Source of the DNA: Ilex aquifolium
Lineage: Eukaryota; Streptophyta; Magnoliopsida; Aquifoliales; Aquifoliaceae
Length of the DNA stretch: 64,000 nucleotides
NCBI GenBank assembly: GCA_951799425.1
Contig: OX637391.1
Coordinates: forward strand, 45,293,069-45,357,068
Direction of reading: 5' to 3'
Below, piece by piece: positions 46,790-58,360 of this stretch (positions are counted from its first letter, which is position 1; every line of letters starts with the position of its first letter). The notes beneath the pieces are model-generated. The model worked only from the letters and a program-made list of their open reading frames with translations, searched no databases and had not been told where the DNA came from. The translations under genes were made by a program, and so were the position numbers.

Positions 46790-47110
46790 TGTTAGAGAGG
46801 CAGGCACTAGGGGCTGCTGAGAGCAGTTGGTGCTAAAGCAGCAGGCACGAGAGGATGTCGTGAAGCAGTTAGGGCTCGAGCGGCAAGCACGAGAGGATGC
46901 CGCGAAGCAAGTAGGGCTCAGGTGGCAGACACGAGAGGATGCCACGGAGCAGTAGGGCTCGGGCGGCAGGCACGAGAGGTTGCCGCTGAGTAGTTGAGGT
47001 TAGTGTACGAGAGGGCTGCCCATCTAGAGGCTGACCTTCGAATAGCACTTGAGATAGCTACTAGGGTAGAGGCTCATTCTATGTAGATTAGGAGGGCGCT
47101 GACGAGCTGG
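46790..47110 (+). pseudogene. Antisense coiled-coil coding relic with 42-bp repeats
   Basis: Plus strand, opposite to gag. Five imperfect 42-bp units (about 46807-47010) encode a 14-residue, two-heptad repeat of the type KQLGLERQAREDAA. A further helical, charged stretch (LRLVYERAAHLEADLRIA) continues to about 47090. A stop precedes the repeat, a 1-base deletion in the fourth unit shifts frame, and stops follow. Antisense ORFs are known from Retand/Tat elements. Whether this is such an ORF or a captured fragment is unresolved. Confidence 0.5.
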
Positions 47111-47149
47111 GCGCCTAGTGCTTGGTGTTGAGCGCCTGGGAGCCTAGTG

Positions 47150-47356
47150 AGAGGGGGCGAGACCCATCGTCTAGGCGGCATCGAAGGAGGCGCCAAGGTG
47201 GAGAGGGCGAGGTCGTCATGAGGGCACACAAGGTGGAGAGGGCGAGACCCTTCGTCGGGCGGCATGAAGAGGAGCGCCCAAGGTGAAGAGGGCAAGACCC
47301 CTCGTCGGGCGGCATGAAGAGGAGCGCCCAAGGTGAAGAGGGCGAGACCCCTCGTC
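47150..47356. repeat. 60-bp tandem repeat, GC-rich
   Basis: Units contain gagggcgagaccc and cgggcggcatgaagagg. Two adjacent 60-bp units near 47237-47356 are almost identical, with degraded units before them (aggcggcatcgaaggaggcgcc near 47175). Confidence 0.88.
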
Positions 47357-47559
47357 TATGCGCCTTTTGACTTTTGTCTACCTTATTGTTGTTAAGTCAG
47401 AGGCTGTTTGAGATGAAAACAAGATAGTTATAACAACAATAATCTTGCAAAATTTTATTTCATAAAATAATGAATAACAAAATAAATCAACTGAAACTAT
47501 AAAAGATAGATAAAATCTTCAGGTGTGTCCCATAGGTGGGCCAATGTTTCATTGGCGGA

Positions 47560-48610
47560 GTTGTAGCCCTCAAGATATTGTCTGAATTTCTCCAAGGGGT
47601 TGCTGGCGTTCTCTGTCGTCCTGGTCTCGGTCAGGTGGCAAGGTTTGACCTCTGCCAGCAATGTACTGCCTCAATTGGCCACGCTGTATGAGCTCCTTGA
47701 TCTGCCTCTTGAGCTCATAGCAGTCATCAATGTCGTGGCCATGATCGCGGTGGAAGCGATAGTACCTGCTGTGATTTCTGCGGTTTGGGGCAGACTTCAT
47801 TTTTTCGGGCCAAGAGAGCGTGGGGTCATCCTGTATCTGAAATAGGATGTGCTCCACCAAGGCGTTGAGTGGCGTGAAAGGTTGTCGCTCTCTCAAAGGT
47901 GGGGGACCAAGGCGGTCCTTAACAGAGATTCCCTCCGTCCTATTTCTTTTGTTCTCTACCTTCCACTTGTCCTCGCAAGTGTCCTTCCTTTTCTCCCCTC
48001 CTCGGGAGGACTCACCTCTATAGGCTTTGGTGACGTCCTCAGCATTCATATATTTTTGTGTCCTGGACAGCAACTCGGGCATGCTAGAGGGCGGCTTCTT
48101 GAGGACTGAGAACATGAAGGTGGAGGTGCGGAGGCCGGCAATAAAGGCGGCCAGAGCTACCTTATCATCTGGCTCCTCAACCTAAAGAATCTTCTCATTG
48201 AAGTGGGCAAGGTAGTCCCTTAGGCTTTCATCCCTGTCCTACTTGATGGTGAGCAGGTGGGTCACTAGTTTCTGATGTCGGCGTCCCCCAATGAAGTGGG
48301 AGACGAATGACCTACTCAACTCTGCGAAAGAGCGAATGGAGGAAGGCCTGAGCTTGGCGAACCACTGGCGAGCAGACCCCTTCAAAGTAGTAGGGAAGGC
48401 TCTATACATATTCTGCTCAGGCACGTTGTGGAGTTGCATGAAAGACTTGTATGTGTCAAGGTGGTCGAGGGGGTCCTTGGTACCGTCGAATATCTCGATG
48501 GTAAGTATCTTGAACTTCGAGGGCAAAGGGTAATTGACAATATCAGCAGTGAAAGGAGTATCAGTGCGCCTTACCAGGTAGTCTACCGTTTCGGGTGCTT
48601 GTGCCTTCAT
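47560..48610 (-). pseudogene. gag of the Tat-like element, near-complete, with nonsense mutations
   Basis: From 48610 the frame carries TIEIFDGTKDPLDHLDTYKS and RAFPTTLKGSARQWF, then FVSHFIGGRRHQK. Stops TAG at 48241-48239 and at about 48183 interrupt before the continuation KVALAAFIAGLR and SRTQKYMNAED in the same frame. The knuckle-like RYYRFHRDHGHDIDDCYELKRQI segment follows, and it ends at GEIQTIS with a TGA where the conserved GG of the protease junction is expected. Both internal TAGs fit CAG-to-TAG changes. No frameshift is seen over the gag. Pol is absent downstream. Confidence 0.9.
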
Positions 48611-49141
48611 GGCGTTGAGGGCGTTGCCGAGTTGGTTCTGTACCTCTCTGATCTTCTCGTCCCACTGGTTGGGGACATCCTCCGTCGGGTGGTGTACTGG
48701 CTTCCATGATCGCCATACTGGCTATCACCTTCGTCCTCCTACGTAATTACATGAGGAGGGACGGCTGGGCGAGGGGCACCCGGGCGTGGTCCTAGGGCGC
48801 TCTGGCGAGAGACCTCATGGCGGGGTGCTGCTTGGCACCCTGAGTGAATAGGCTGTTGCTTTTCTCCTGTTGGTGGGAGTGGGGCTCTTCCCACAGGGTG
48901 AGGGGTGACACCTCCCTCGGCAAGCATCAACTGTATTATCTGTTGGTTTTGGTTTACCAACTGCTGCATGGTTTGTAGGAGCTGTTGCTCGACGACGAGA
49001 GTCGCCGTAGTAGATGGTTTCGAGGGTGCGAGGGAAGACGGAGCCTCCTCCCGGTGGGCCGGGTTGTTGTCTCTGGGTTATTGAGACCTCGATCCAGTAG
49101 TGATTTTCATAGGTTGAAAGAGTAGGAAAACTAGTTGTTTC

Positions 49142-49158
49142 CCACAGATGGCGTCAAA
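49142..49158 (-). other. Primer-binding site of the gag-only Tat-like element
   Basis: The minus strand reads TTTGACGCCATCTGTGG next to the LTR. This is close to the TTTGGCGCCGTCTGTGG-type site seen in Tat/Retand elements. Confidence 0.78.
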
Positions 49159-49159
49159 C

Positions 49160-50019
49160 TGATGATGCACAAATCGGTATTGCGCAAGATCAACAGTCAA
49201 GTAAACAAACAGGTGTAATTAGTGAGCAATAAACAGGCAATCAATGATAAAACAATAAATAATAGCCAACACAAAGATTTATAGTGGTTCGGTCTGGGTG
49301 ACCTACTTCACTCTCGGGAACGGCTGCGGTGACCGGAGATCTTTATTGATGAATACTGTAGCCGGGAGAATAACTCCGGGAGTATTACAGTGCTTGGGGA
49401 AGAGAGAGAGCAAAATGTGTAGTGAGGTATGTGAGGTATTGGAGGCGTCAAGGGTGTTGTCCAGATCCCTCTCCTTGTGGACAGAGCTTACATTATATAG
49501 GCTTAGTAAGGCGGTGACGTGAGTGAGAGGTCTTCAACTATTTTGGTAAGTAAAATCATGGTAGGAATAGATCTTTTTGGTAAGCATAGTTCAGGTAGGA
49601 ATATATCTCTTTGGTAAGCACAGTTAAGGTAGGAATAGATCTCCGTCCGCATCCCAATATTTTCTCCCTCGTGTTCCTATTCCTTCGGAGGAGGATCCTG
49701 AGCTAGTTGGACTTGAGTTTTCTTCTTGAGCTGGATTGGACTTGAGTTGGAGTGACGGAGTCAAGAGGGCGAAGGAGAGGCAGAGGACCTGGGCGGCGCC
49801 CCTTGGTGTCCCCCTTGGGCGACGCCCTCTTGGTTGACCTCTTGGGCGGCGCCCCCTTGGGGTGCTCCCTTGGCTCCTCCTTGGTGACTCCTTCTTGCCT
49901 TGATCCTTGATGACTTTGGTGACGTGGGCCCCTCTTAATTCATTGGACCTGGATCGCTTTTTATTGACTTGGGCCTTCTTGATTTATTGGGCCTGACCCA
50001 GTTAATTTCGGGCTCATCA
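49160..50019 (-). repeat. 5' LTR of the gag-only Tat-like element
   Basis: 860 bp. Matches the left copy closely with an additional ~40-bp GC-rich unit near 49835-49890 (ttgggcggcgcccccttggggtg) that accounts for most of the length difference. Confidence 0.93.
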
Positions 50020-50830
50020 TGCTACCCAACATAGAGTCTAGTGTTAGCACCAAAATAATTTTAACATGATCTTTGGAAGGGAACCAATTGAGGTTTTCCC
50101 TAACTTTTGTCATCCAAAAAACTATGGGCCAAGAATGACCCAAGATCATCCTAGAAGAGGTTGTGAGAGGCACGTTATGTTGCTATTGATCCAGTGGAGG
50201 AAATGAACTAGAGTTGTGGAGAAACCCTTGGAGCCATTTGAAAACCTTGAAATTCATAATAACATTACTATTAATCGAAACTAATTATTATAAAGGATTC
50301 AAGATCCATATGGGCCTGACCTTCGAAGGAAGAAAAGCCAATCTTTCAAAAGCCACAATGGGTTGACTTCGAGGGATTTCCAAGAGGGTAAAAATTCATG
50401 AGTTTAATTTGTTCTTTGGGGAAGAAAATTAGTCCACAGTTGAACATATCAATAGACCCACGTTTCAGTGTGGGAAAGTTGGGAATAATGGCAATTGGAA
50501 AAAGAAATTGTTCCCTCAATCCTTAACCAAGGTTGTATTTTCATAGTTCAGAAATTTGCCAACGAATTCAATACACACATGGCAAGAGATGGAAGAATAT
50601 TTCCATACTGAATTTTTTAAAAATGAATTATAGGTATTAATAACATACTTGTCTAGATTAAGACAAAAATCGAATGGGACTGCAGAACAATACATTGATA
50701 GGTTTAAAAAGTGTCATATTTGCGTGCGTGAGGTTGAACATGTGAAGTTAGCTTAGAATGGCTTGGACTACGCATTAAGGAAAAAATTCGAAGAGATGAA
50801 GTTCAGATATCAATTTGAATAGATTCGAGT
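50020..50830 (+). pseudogene. Old gypsy gag region, right part
   Basis: Recognisable gag motifs lie at 50540-50810: TWQEMEEYFHTEFF, then SRLRQKSNGTAEQYIDRFKK, REVEHVKLA, a stop, and GLDYALRKKFEEM. This block occurs in Ty3/gypsy gags of non-autonomous plant elements. Several stops break it. It ends where a minus-strand LTR remnant starts. Confidence 0.7.
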
Positions 50831-52115
50831 GCAATTCACGTTTATCACACCTATCTATACAAGAGATAAATTCCACAACTTTTTCATAAAATTCAACTAC
50901 AATCAAGAATCATCGTTCCATAATTTTTTCAAAGGAATAATTCAAGAAAACATGCAAGAGATCTCCAAGAAAACATCTTTGAATTTATAGTAATCAAGAA
51001 CTAGGGTTTTTGTAATAAAGACATGTAAATTTTGATGTAAAACATATATAGGTTAGTTTATAAATCAAGAACTAGGGTTTTTCAATTAAGAACATATGAT
51101 TTTTGAATGTAAAACATGTATTTGGATGTAAATAATCTATTTACTCAAGAATTTGAGCATATATTAAAAAATAATATAAAAATTTTGTAGATCTATCACA
51201 TATATAGAATAGGAGTCAAAGAACAATATTTTAAATCAAGAACGGTAGATTTTGGAAGAAAATCATGTATTTTGTTCAAGAAATAAATCATGTGTTCAAA
51301 TGAATATAAAAATATTGTAGATCAATTATTTATGTCATAAATATGATGAAAAAGATATATTATATAACTCGAATCATCAATGAATGAATCTGAAAAAGAA
51401 CTCCTATCTTGATTGGTTAGATCTTGGTCCTAACGTGTTTGGTTTTGATTACCATGTGTTAATACTTAGCTCGTTCTTCCTCATTTTATTCTTCTTAAAC
51501 TTTTTTAGGCTTCTTGGGGTTGAAAAATAAGTACACGTTTTAGATTGTGGTCCTAGGCTATTTATAGGTTGAAAAATAGAGAATTCTCGTCTAGACATGG
51601 GTGATAGTCAGCCTTTGATTTCCAGGTCGATTTTGACATTGTTAGAGACCGATTCACGAAATTTTCATGAAATATACTTTCGTAACCCTTGAAATCTAGT
51701 TTCTACTGTCCAAAAATCAGTTTAATTGAACATCGGGGTAAAACGTTATAGGCAAAATACAAAGGTAGTATCAAATTCATTTCTACCTAAATTCTCTCCA
51801 AAATAGGTTTTAACTCCAGAATACTTTCAAACTTCTAATACACCCCATATAACATCTCTCCCAAGGTTTTTCAACTTTTTGTATTCAATGGAAACCTTAT
51901 TTTGACTTTAAAATATTTATAAAATTACTTAAACACCCTTTTTCAAGTTTAAATATCTCTAAAACTCAACTTAGCCCAAAAGCTAATACGCGCGAAATTC
52001 AAACTTCATAATCAATATTTTAACAATGATTTTAAGTTTCTATCATCATTTTTTTCATCTTAGGAGTACTCTTAAGATAATATTATTCTTATTTAATTTT
52101 AATACAGGTCTTACA
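50831..52115 (-). repeat. LTR remnant of a minus-strand gypsy, left bound approximate
   Basis: Ends at 52115 with plus-strand ...ggtcttaca, directly followed by a C-run that on the minus strand is a polypurine tract (TTAGGGGGGGTGGAT, 52116-52130), as at the Tekay-like element. A TATA-like word (cctataaatag on the minus strand) is at about 51547-51557. No second LTR is in the window, and no coding interior could be recognised to the right. Confidence 0.55.
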
Positions 52116-52374
52116 ATCCACCCCCCCTAAAAGAAAGTTTCGTCTTTGAAACATAATCGTCAACGCAATCTATTTAATCCCAATTGACCACAAGGTCTCA
52201 ACTTATATTAATCCCTTAAGCATCCAATCTAAGATTAGAATAGAATATCATATTTTAAATTTTAAATCCATCCCTTCCACTTATACCATTGATTAACCCT
52301 AATTAGTGTATAAATTAAAATGATTAAGTAATCAATTTTGTAAGATAAGACAATTAAATATTATGAATTATAGT

Positions 52375-53386
52375 TTGTGCTTAAATTAAAGTTTTTAATA
52401 CTTTATGTTTAAAGTTCAGGGTCAAATGCAGAAATACTGAAGAATACAAGACAAATGTGCAAAGCTTGAAGTCACAAAGGACCAAGGTGCAATAAAGAAA
52501 CTTGGACCAATAAGAAGCTGACAAGTGGCAGCTCACGAAGACGACACCTAAACCCCTACTGCAAGGCATAACCTTTTGGAAGGTTGGGAAAATGGTTGGG
52601 ACCTCCCCCTTGGCCGAATACTCCTCCCCCTCTATAAATAGGGGTGCCTTGTTCATTTTTCAAACAATTTCCTTCCAAGCCTTCCAATACCTCTTCCTTC
52701 AAGGCCGGCCACACTAAAGCCAAAGAGAGAAAGAAAGAAAGAAAGAAAGAGAGAAAGAAAGAAAGAGAAAGTCTTAGCCGGTCCGTGATACACTTTTATT
52801 ATTACTCCGTATTTCTACATTTCTATTGTATCTTTCTATTCGGATAGTTGAACTACTGCCATTTTTGTGTCTTAAATGATAATAAAAGTGGTTGTGTTTC
52901 AATTGTTCCTTGTGAAAGAAGTTTTACAGTTTACCGTTTAATTTTAGTTGTAATGACGAATAACCACACTCCTTGTTTGTCTGTAGCAATGGAACGTGAG
53001 TAGTCGTTTATACCCTTCAAACTAGGGTAAACATATGTATAATATTGGTTAGATTATGGAAATGCTACTGTTTTATTTAAATGTTTATTTATATATGTAT
53101 TATATGCTTAATGCATGATATAGTGATGTACGTAATTCTAGTGCTGTGTCTGAAATTATGTCATCAGTGTATCATAAGACCATCCAGTTAAAGATCCATG
53201 ATGTTCCTACCGGTATGACTTGTCCTCCATTGGAACGTTGAGGATTTTCTACTGATGTGTGGTACAAAACCTAAATGATCCTCATGAATGGCTTGTCCTT
53301 CTGGGTTATTAGGGTTTCTTTACTTACTATATATCTAACTATATCGACTTGTCCTCCGATGGAATACTGAGGATGTTTAACTGGCA

Positions 53387-53420
<34 letters not shown>

Positions 53421-54165
53421 AGATGACCTATTGGGTAATTCAAGTATTCCTCATGAATGGCTTGTCCTTCTGGTTCACTTGAATTAGTGAATTGGTACGT
53501 CTATAACCAGCTTTCCTAAGAAGTTGTTGTGTTATGCTATATTACCACCAGTTAACCTAAGAAGTGGCTGTGTTATGGTTTAATCTTTATGTACTTGCTA
53601 TCAAGAGATCAATTGAATAACTCAAGTATTCCTCATGAATGACTTGTCCTTCTGGTTTGCTTGGGTTAATCAATTGACGTAAATATAACCAGTTTTCCTA
53701 AGAAATTGCTGAGTTATAATTTATTACTACCAGTTAGCCTAAAAAACGACTGTGTTATAATTTATACACATCAGACCTGCCGATTAACTTTCCAGTAAAA
53801 TGGAAGTTAATTGTTGTGAGGTAACATTTCCAGTAATCAACCAATATATAGCATATGGATCCCTAAATTGAAGGGTATCTTTTATATTGTTATCATTTAT
53901 ACGCTTTACTTATGCATTTTATTATTTCCGCACTTTATTTCTGCAGTGTATTTAAATTAAACTAGTTATCAATCTAAGCTCACATCACAAGCTATCAAAC
54001 ATCATACTACTTCAAACAACAACTTTACTGTTTTTATTTTTTTATTTTTTATTTTAAAATCTAAATTACTAAAACTCTTCGTGGGATCGATACTTGGACT
54101 TAAAACCGAGAAAACTACAATTTGATCACTTATACTTGAGTGTATAATTAATATAATTCAGATCA
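52375..54165 (+). repeat. Probable long LTR of a Tat/Athila-type gypsy
   Basis: A TATA-like ctctataaatagggg is at about 52631, followed by leader-like sequence and a (GAAA)n run (52726-52770). Near the 3' end it carries tcgtgggatcgatacttgg, a phrase typical of long plant gypsy LTRs. Internal repeats of cctcatgaatggcttgtccttc (53283, 53449, 53633) and cttgtcctccgatgg (53220, 53348) lie in between, with a (TA)n run at 53389-53417. Ends and duplication are not firmly set. Confidence 0.5.
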
Positions 54166-55572
54166 CAAAAAGTGGTGAATCAATCATCATTGTAGTTATT
54201 TAAAGTCCCCAATATTACATTCATTCACTCGCATTCATTTATCACCTTCATTCTCAATAATTTTATACATTTATTCCAACTAATTTTTTATCATGCATAA
54301 CTAGTAGATCATAATACTTAATTTTTTACTCATCAAATATCACTTCTCTTTTGAATTCATCAATCCTTTCAATAAACCTCATGTTTGTTTCCTACATGTA
54401 TTTTAGCTATAAGCATATCAAAAGAACTCAAATGTAATTTTACTAATAGGGTTACTCATCTTTCCTATACTAACATCATGGTATAACACAAAACTTAGTA
54501 ATGACATTACGATAAGATTTATCTCGATTCCTAAAATAGATACAAGCTTCTTAATGACTTTATCTCTCACTAGACTAGAGAAACTCACAATCTTTGAAAT
54601 TTAACAATAATTTCAATTCACAACTACATACTCCATACATAAGTCAATATTCTAGGATCAACTCTTAGGTTGCACACCCATTTATAATTTCTCATTATAC
54701 TCGTTACCCTTACCATTGTAGTCATAGCTCAAATAGTTCGCTGTGCACTCTGATATAAATTATAATCTACCAATTCATAAATCAAAACTGGCCACAAGAT
54801 AAGAATTACCATAGGTTTGAAAATTTTGAGAAGATATATCAGATTCCACCAAAGTATACAATTGAAACCTAGCCACACTTGTCTTTCGATTATAGCTTCT
54901 AAAATGTGTACACTAATGATCCATATAATCCATCCAAAGAGAATTTTAGTAATTAACCAACTATACAACTTAGGCTAAGGGTCAAGTTATATCTCCAAGA
55001 TATTTGCTTTCAGTCCCCAATGTTGAGTTCAAATCAATAAGCCTTCCAATCCCCTTCATAACTCACTTGTATTCAGATTCATACTTTTAGATCCATCTTA
55101 ATATCTCCATATTATTCACTAACTAGATGGAAACTAATGATTTTTTCTATCTCCCAAATATTCGTTCAATCTCTAATCTTGATATAAAATCAATAAACTA
55201 TGTAATTAATCCTCAGTGACTTTCATTAATCTCTCCAATCTATTCACGATACATATAATCTTCAATTTCCATGATTCCATCCGATACAAATATACTTTAT
55301 TGTACTATAATAGAAAGTAAAGACAGAGTGTCAAGAATACCAACAATGTCTATCAAATCAATGCCACAAGATTTCTTGTAATAAAATCATAACAAAAACT
55401 AGATTCCCAATAATTCAATTAATGTTCTTCAATTTAATTATATTAGTCATCATAACCTTAACAATTATTCATAACCCCCGAGATAATGACTATTTGCTAA
55501 TTAGTAGAATAACCTTAGTCCTTTACCCCAAAAATTGCTTAAAGTTTCTCAATTCTTGTCCAAGTCAATTTG
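54166..55572. other. AT-rich intergenic stretch without a supported gene
   Basis: No coding region or clear repeat. A weak primer-site-like word (actctgatataaatt, near 54748-54762) hints at a decayed minus-strand gypsy interior between 52116 and here. Confidence 0.4.
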
Positions 55573-55578
55573 CATAGG

Positions 55579-55960
55579 TGGTATTCGAGCCCATTCTCCT
55601 ACAGCCGGTGAGGGGTGGACTCCACGTGGGCCTTTCGAGGACGCATGGCCTCTTAAGGGGGGGGGGGTGGAGTGTAGCAGCCTGCCAAAAGGCCTTGTGA
55701 TGTGAGAAGGTGCTATAACTTCATGTTTTGCATCCCACATCGACTCAAGAGGTCAAGAGGGAGAGTGACTGGACAATATATGTGGTGTGCTCACCCTTAA
55801 TTGTCAAGAGGCCTTTTATAGGGCAAAACTTTAGAGGAACAAAACCGTGAGAGCGTATAGGCACCCAAAGCGAAAAATATCTTGGTAGTTGGGGCAAATC
55901 GTTATATGAGTATAATCCATTACTTAAGTTTGGGGGGGGGGGGGGTGAGGGTTACACCAT
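55579..55960 (+). mobile_element. TRIM-like remnant: primer site, short interior, polypurine tract, 3' repeat
   Basis: tggtattcgagccca at 55579-55593 matches the iMet primer site at 13 of 15 bases. Only about 60 bp later comes a G-run tract (ttaagggggggggg, 55653-55667), then a possible LTR starting tgtagcagcc at 55673, with a tcccacatcgac word typical of dispersed plant terminal repeats. No matching 5' repeat exists to the left, so the element would be truncated. Confidence 0.4.
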
Positions 55961-57349
55961 TGTATATTTTTTTATGATTTTTGAATTTTTTTTTTTGAAA
56001 AATTTGAAAAAAAAAAATCTAACTATCTGGATTATATTATTCTTTCTTCATTACCGTGGAAGTTTAGATTTGTTAGTTGAAGATCAAATTGTTTACATAT
56101 TGATACTCTATAGGAGTTTATTATATATTTGAGTATCATATTCATGGTTGTATTTGAAACTCAAATTTATGTGTACCATGATTATGTAATTTTTGAAATT
56201 TATTGAATAAGATGCATATCTTGAAAAAAATTGACATTTATAGTGGAGATGAATATTTAATCCATGTAAGTCTTGCACCATTCTTTGTTGGAGGGTTAAA
56301 ATACTTTTACTCAAAGATTATTCTTTCGAATTCAATAACTTTCAATAATCTCCTTATTTTAGCTTGGTTAGGAGCATATGAGGTGATTAGTTAGTTATAT
56401 CTCTAAATAATCAAACACTTTGCCATGCTTTTTGAGAAATGATTTTAGGCCCTTTTTGAAATTTATTTGGGCCTTAAGCCTATTCTTTCTCTTTATTATC
56501 CTTAGAAGCTGTGTTTGAGCCAAAATGAAATATCATCTCTTTGTCACAAATAATAACCAAGTTGAGCATAAAAGTTGTATACTTTACGTTGGTTATTCAG
56601 GGAATTGCTATGCACTCGTTTACAACCGAAGAAAAGTCCTATTTGAACTTGGGAAGTGTGTATGAGTGTTCATGATTAAATGAATAAAAGATATACCATA
56701 TGCATTGCTCTAATTGTTTTTAACATTCTTTCATGAGATTATGCTAAGGTCGTTTCATTTGAATTGTGTTCTTTATTTTAAAGATATATGTGAGAATATT
56801 TTTGTTTTTGACAATATGAATTCGATCGTCACATATAATCTATGAGTGAAACAGTCACTATAATCAGAGATTTTCTTTTCTGAGAGTGCAACCTTGGTGA
56901 GATTGGCATCAAAACTAACATTGGAGAACTAATAGAGATATGGATGTTGTTTGATAAATTTCTTAAATTGAAAAATTATTTTAAACACACACGAGTTTTG
57001 GATGCTAACATGGATATGAATACTTTTATATAACATTTAAGCATGTAGTGCAACTTTGTGTGAATTAATTTGAGTAGATGTGATATATCTCTATAAACCT
57101 TCACGAGACAAAACTCGTCTACTAGGGGTTGAACGACTTATTGCATAGGCTAAATGCAATCGTGACTGCCTACGAAGGTGATTTTGTGTTTTAAATTTAA
57201 ATTTATTTTTATGTTAATTTTTATTTGATAGTCTTGTTATGCCTTAATTTCCTTTGCATAGTATATACATCTTGTTCAATTAAATTGCATTGCATATACT
57301 TGAGAATTTTGGGCATATATGAAATATGATTTAAGACTTTGATGGGTAT

Positions 57350-58020
57350 TTTCATTCATGGACATTTGGATGCTGAGAATAAATTTATTAATAAGATCTT
57401 GCATTACAATGTTTATCTAAAAGGGTCTAAGAAGAAGCCAAGGATGCCTAAGATCGTTTTATTGCATGAATTCATGGTAGATTCGAGGATGGATATTGCA
57501 CAGATTATTTAGGGGGTTATGCGAGAATATTGTATGACGAGAAAGCCAAAAGGGAACATGCCCTTTGGATGTATGGTTACAGAACTCTGCCTCAAAGCTG
57601 GGATGAAGAAGGGACCATCAGATTAGCCTTTTTGAGCTTGGACCTATTAGTAGCTGGAGCGAGAGAAAGGGTTCGACAATGTCTAAAGTTGTTGGATTTG
57701 GGAGTGAGACTGCATCTATTCCTTCTGCTACTACACAACAATCTCCTACCTATCAAGCTTTCACAAAATAGGCTGGAAACAAAGGTTGGTTGGTGATTGT
57801 ATGAGGATTATACGTCGGATATTTGAGGTTCTAATTTTAGGAGAGACAACTATGAGGGTTACTTTGTTGCTTACTGTAGCACCTACTACTTCTATACCAA
57901 CAGGATCACCACCTATTAGTGCGCAACCCATTAGTGTTGCTGAGGAGATAAGTAATGGGGAGTATTCAACTACTTCAGAGAAGGATGATGGTTTTGATGA
58001 GTCTAATGCTTCTGAATGAT
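57350..58020 (+). pseudogene. Accessory ORF relic of an Athila/Tat-like element
   Basis: Shifting frames give KKPRMPKIVLLHEFM, then DIAQII and the block GNMPFGCMVTELCLKAG, which resembles the plant-specific domain found downstream of integrase in these elements. Serine/threonine-rich sequence follows (57880-58010, TSIPTGSPPISAQP), ending in an acidic tail (ending TAG/TGA near 58018). Stops are frequent. No function can be inferred for the intact protein. Confidence 0.4.
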
Positions 58021-58360
58021 GTTGGACTTAGGATGTCTTCTTTTGATTTTCTTGTTTTTTGGAGTTATTAGGATTTAGTAGTTAGGTTATTTGTCTTTTT
58101 GGGTTGTGATAGCTTAAGTAGAAGAACCATAAGTTTTAGTAAGGCTATTACGTTTTGGTTTTTGTACCCAAGGGCGAAATTAATCTACTTAAGTACTTTT
58201 TGATTTTAGTATGTTCCTTGAGTTCATAAAGCATTTGCATTGCAATTTATGATGTTTGCAATGTTTGATTGATTGCTTTAGAATTTAAGGTGTAATGTTT
58301 GGATTTTATTTTTGTTTTGGTTTAGTTTGCTAAGGACTAGCAAAGCCTAAGTTGGGAGTA

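Larger units (their letters stand above)
44897..50019 (-). mobile_element. Gag-only Tat-lineage gypsy element (non-autonomous)
   Basis: Two LTRs of 817 and 860 bp (44897-45713, 49160-50019), with perfect TGATGA...TCATCA inverted ends, bound a 3.4-kb interior read on the minus strand. The primer site resembles the one typical of Tat/Retand elements, and there is a G-rich polypurine tract. Gag is followed at once by non-pol sequence: no RT, RNase H or integrase is left. Tandem repeats and an antisense coding relic fill the 3' half. The flanks read tgctact (left) and tgctacc (right), a near-duplicate, so the exact duplication length is unresolved. Confidence 0.9.

Noticed and set aside
54745-54765. 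Primer-site-like actctgatataaatt as evidence of another gypsy
   Set aside because: Too diverged, with no LTR edge or coding interior. Noted only as a hint.
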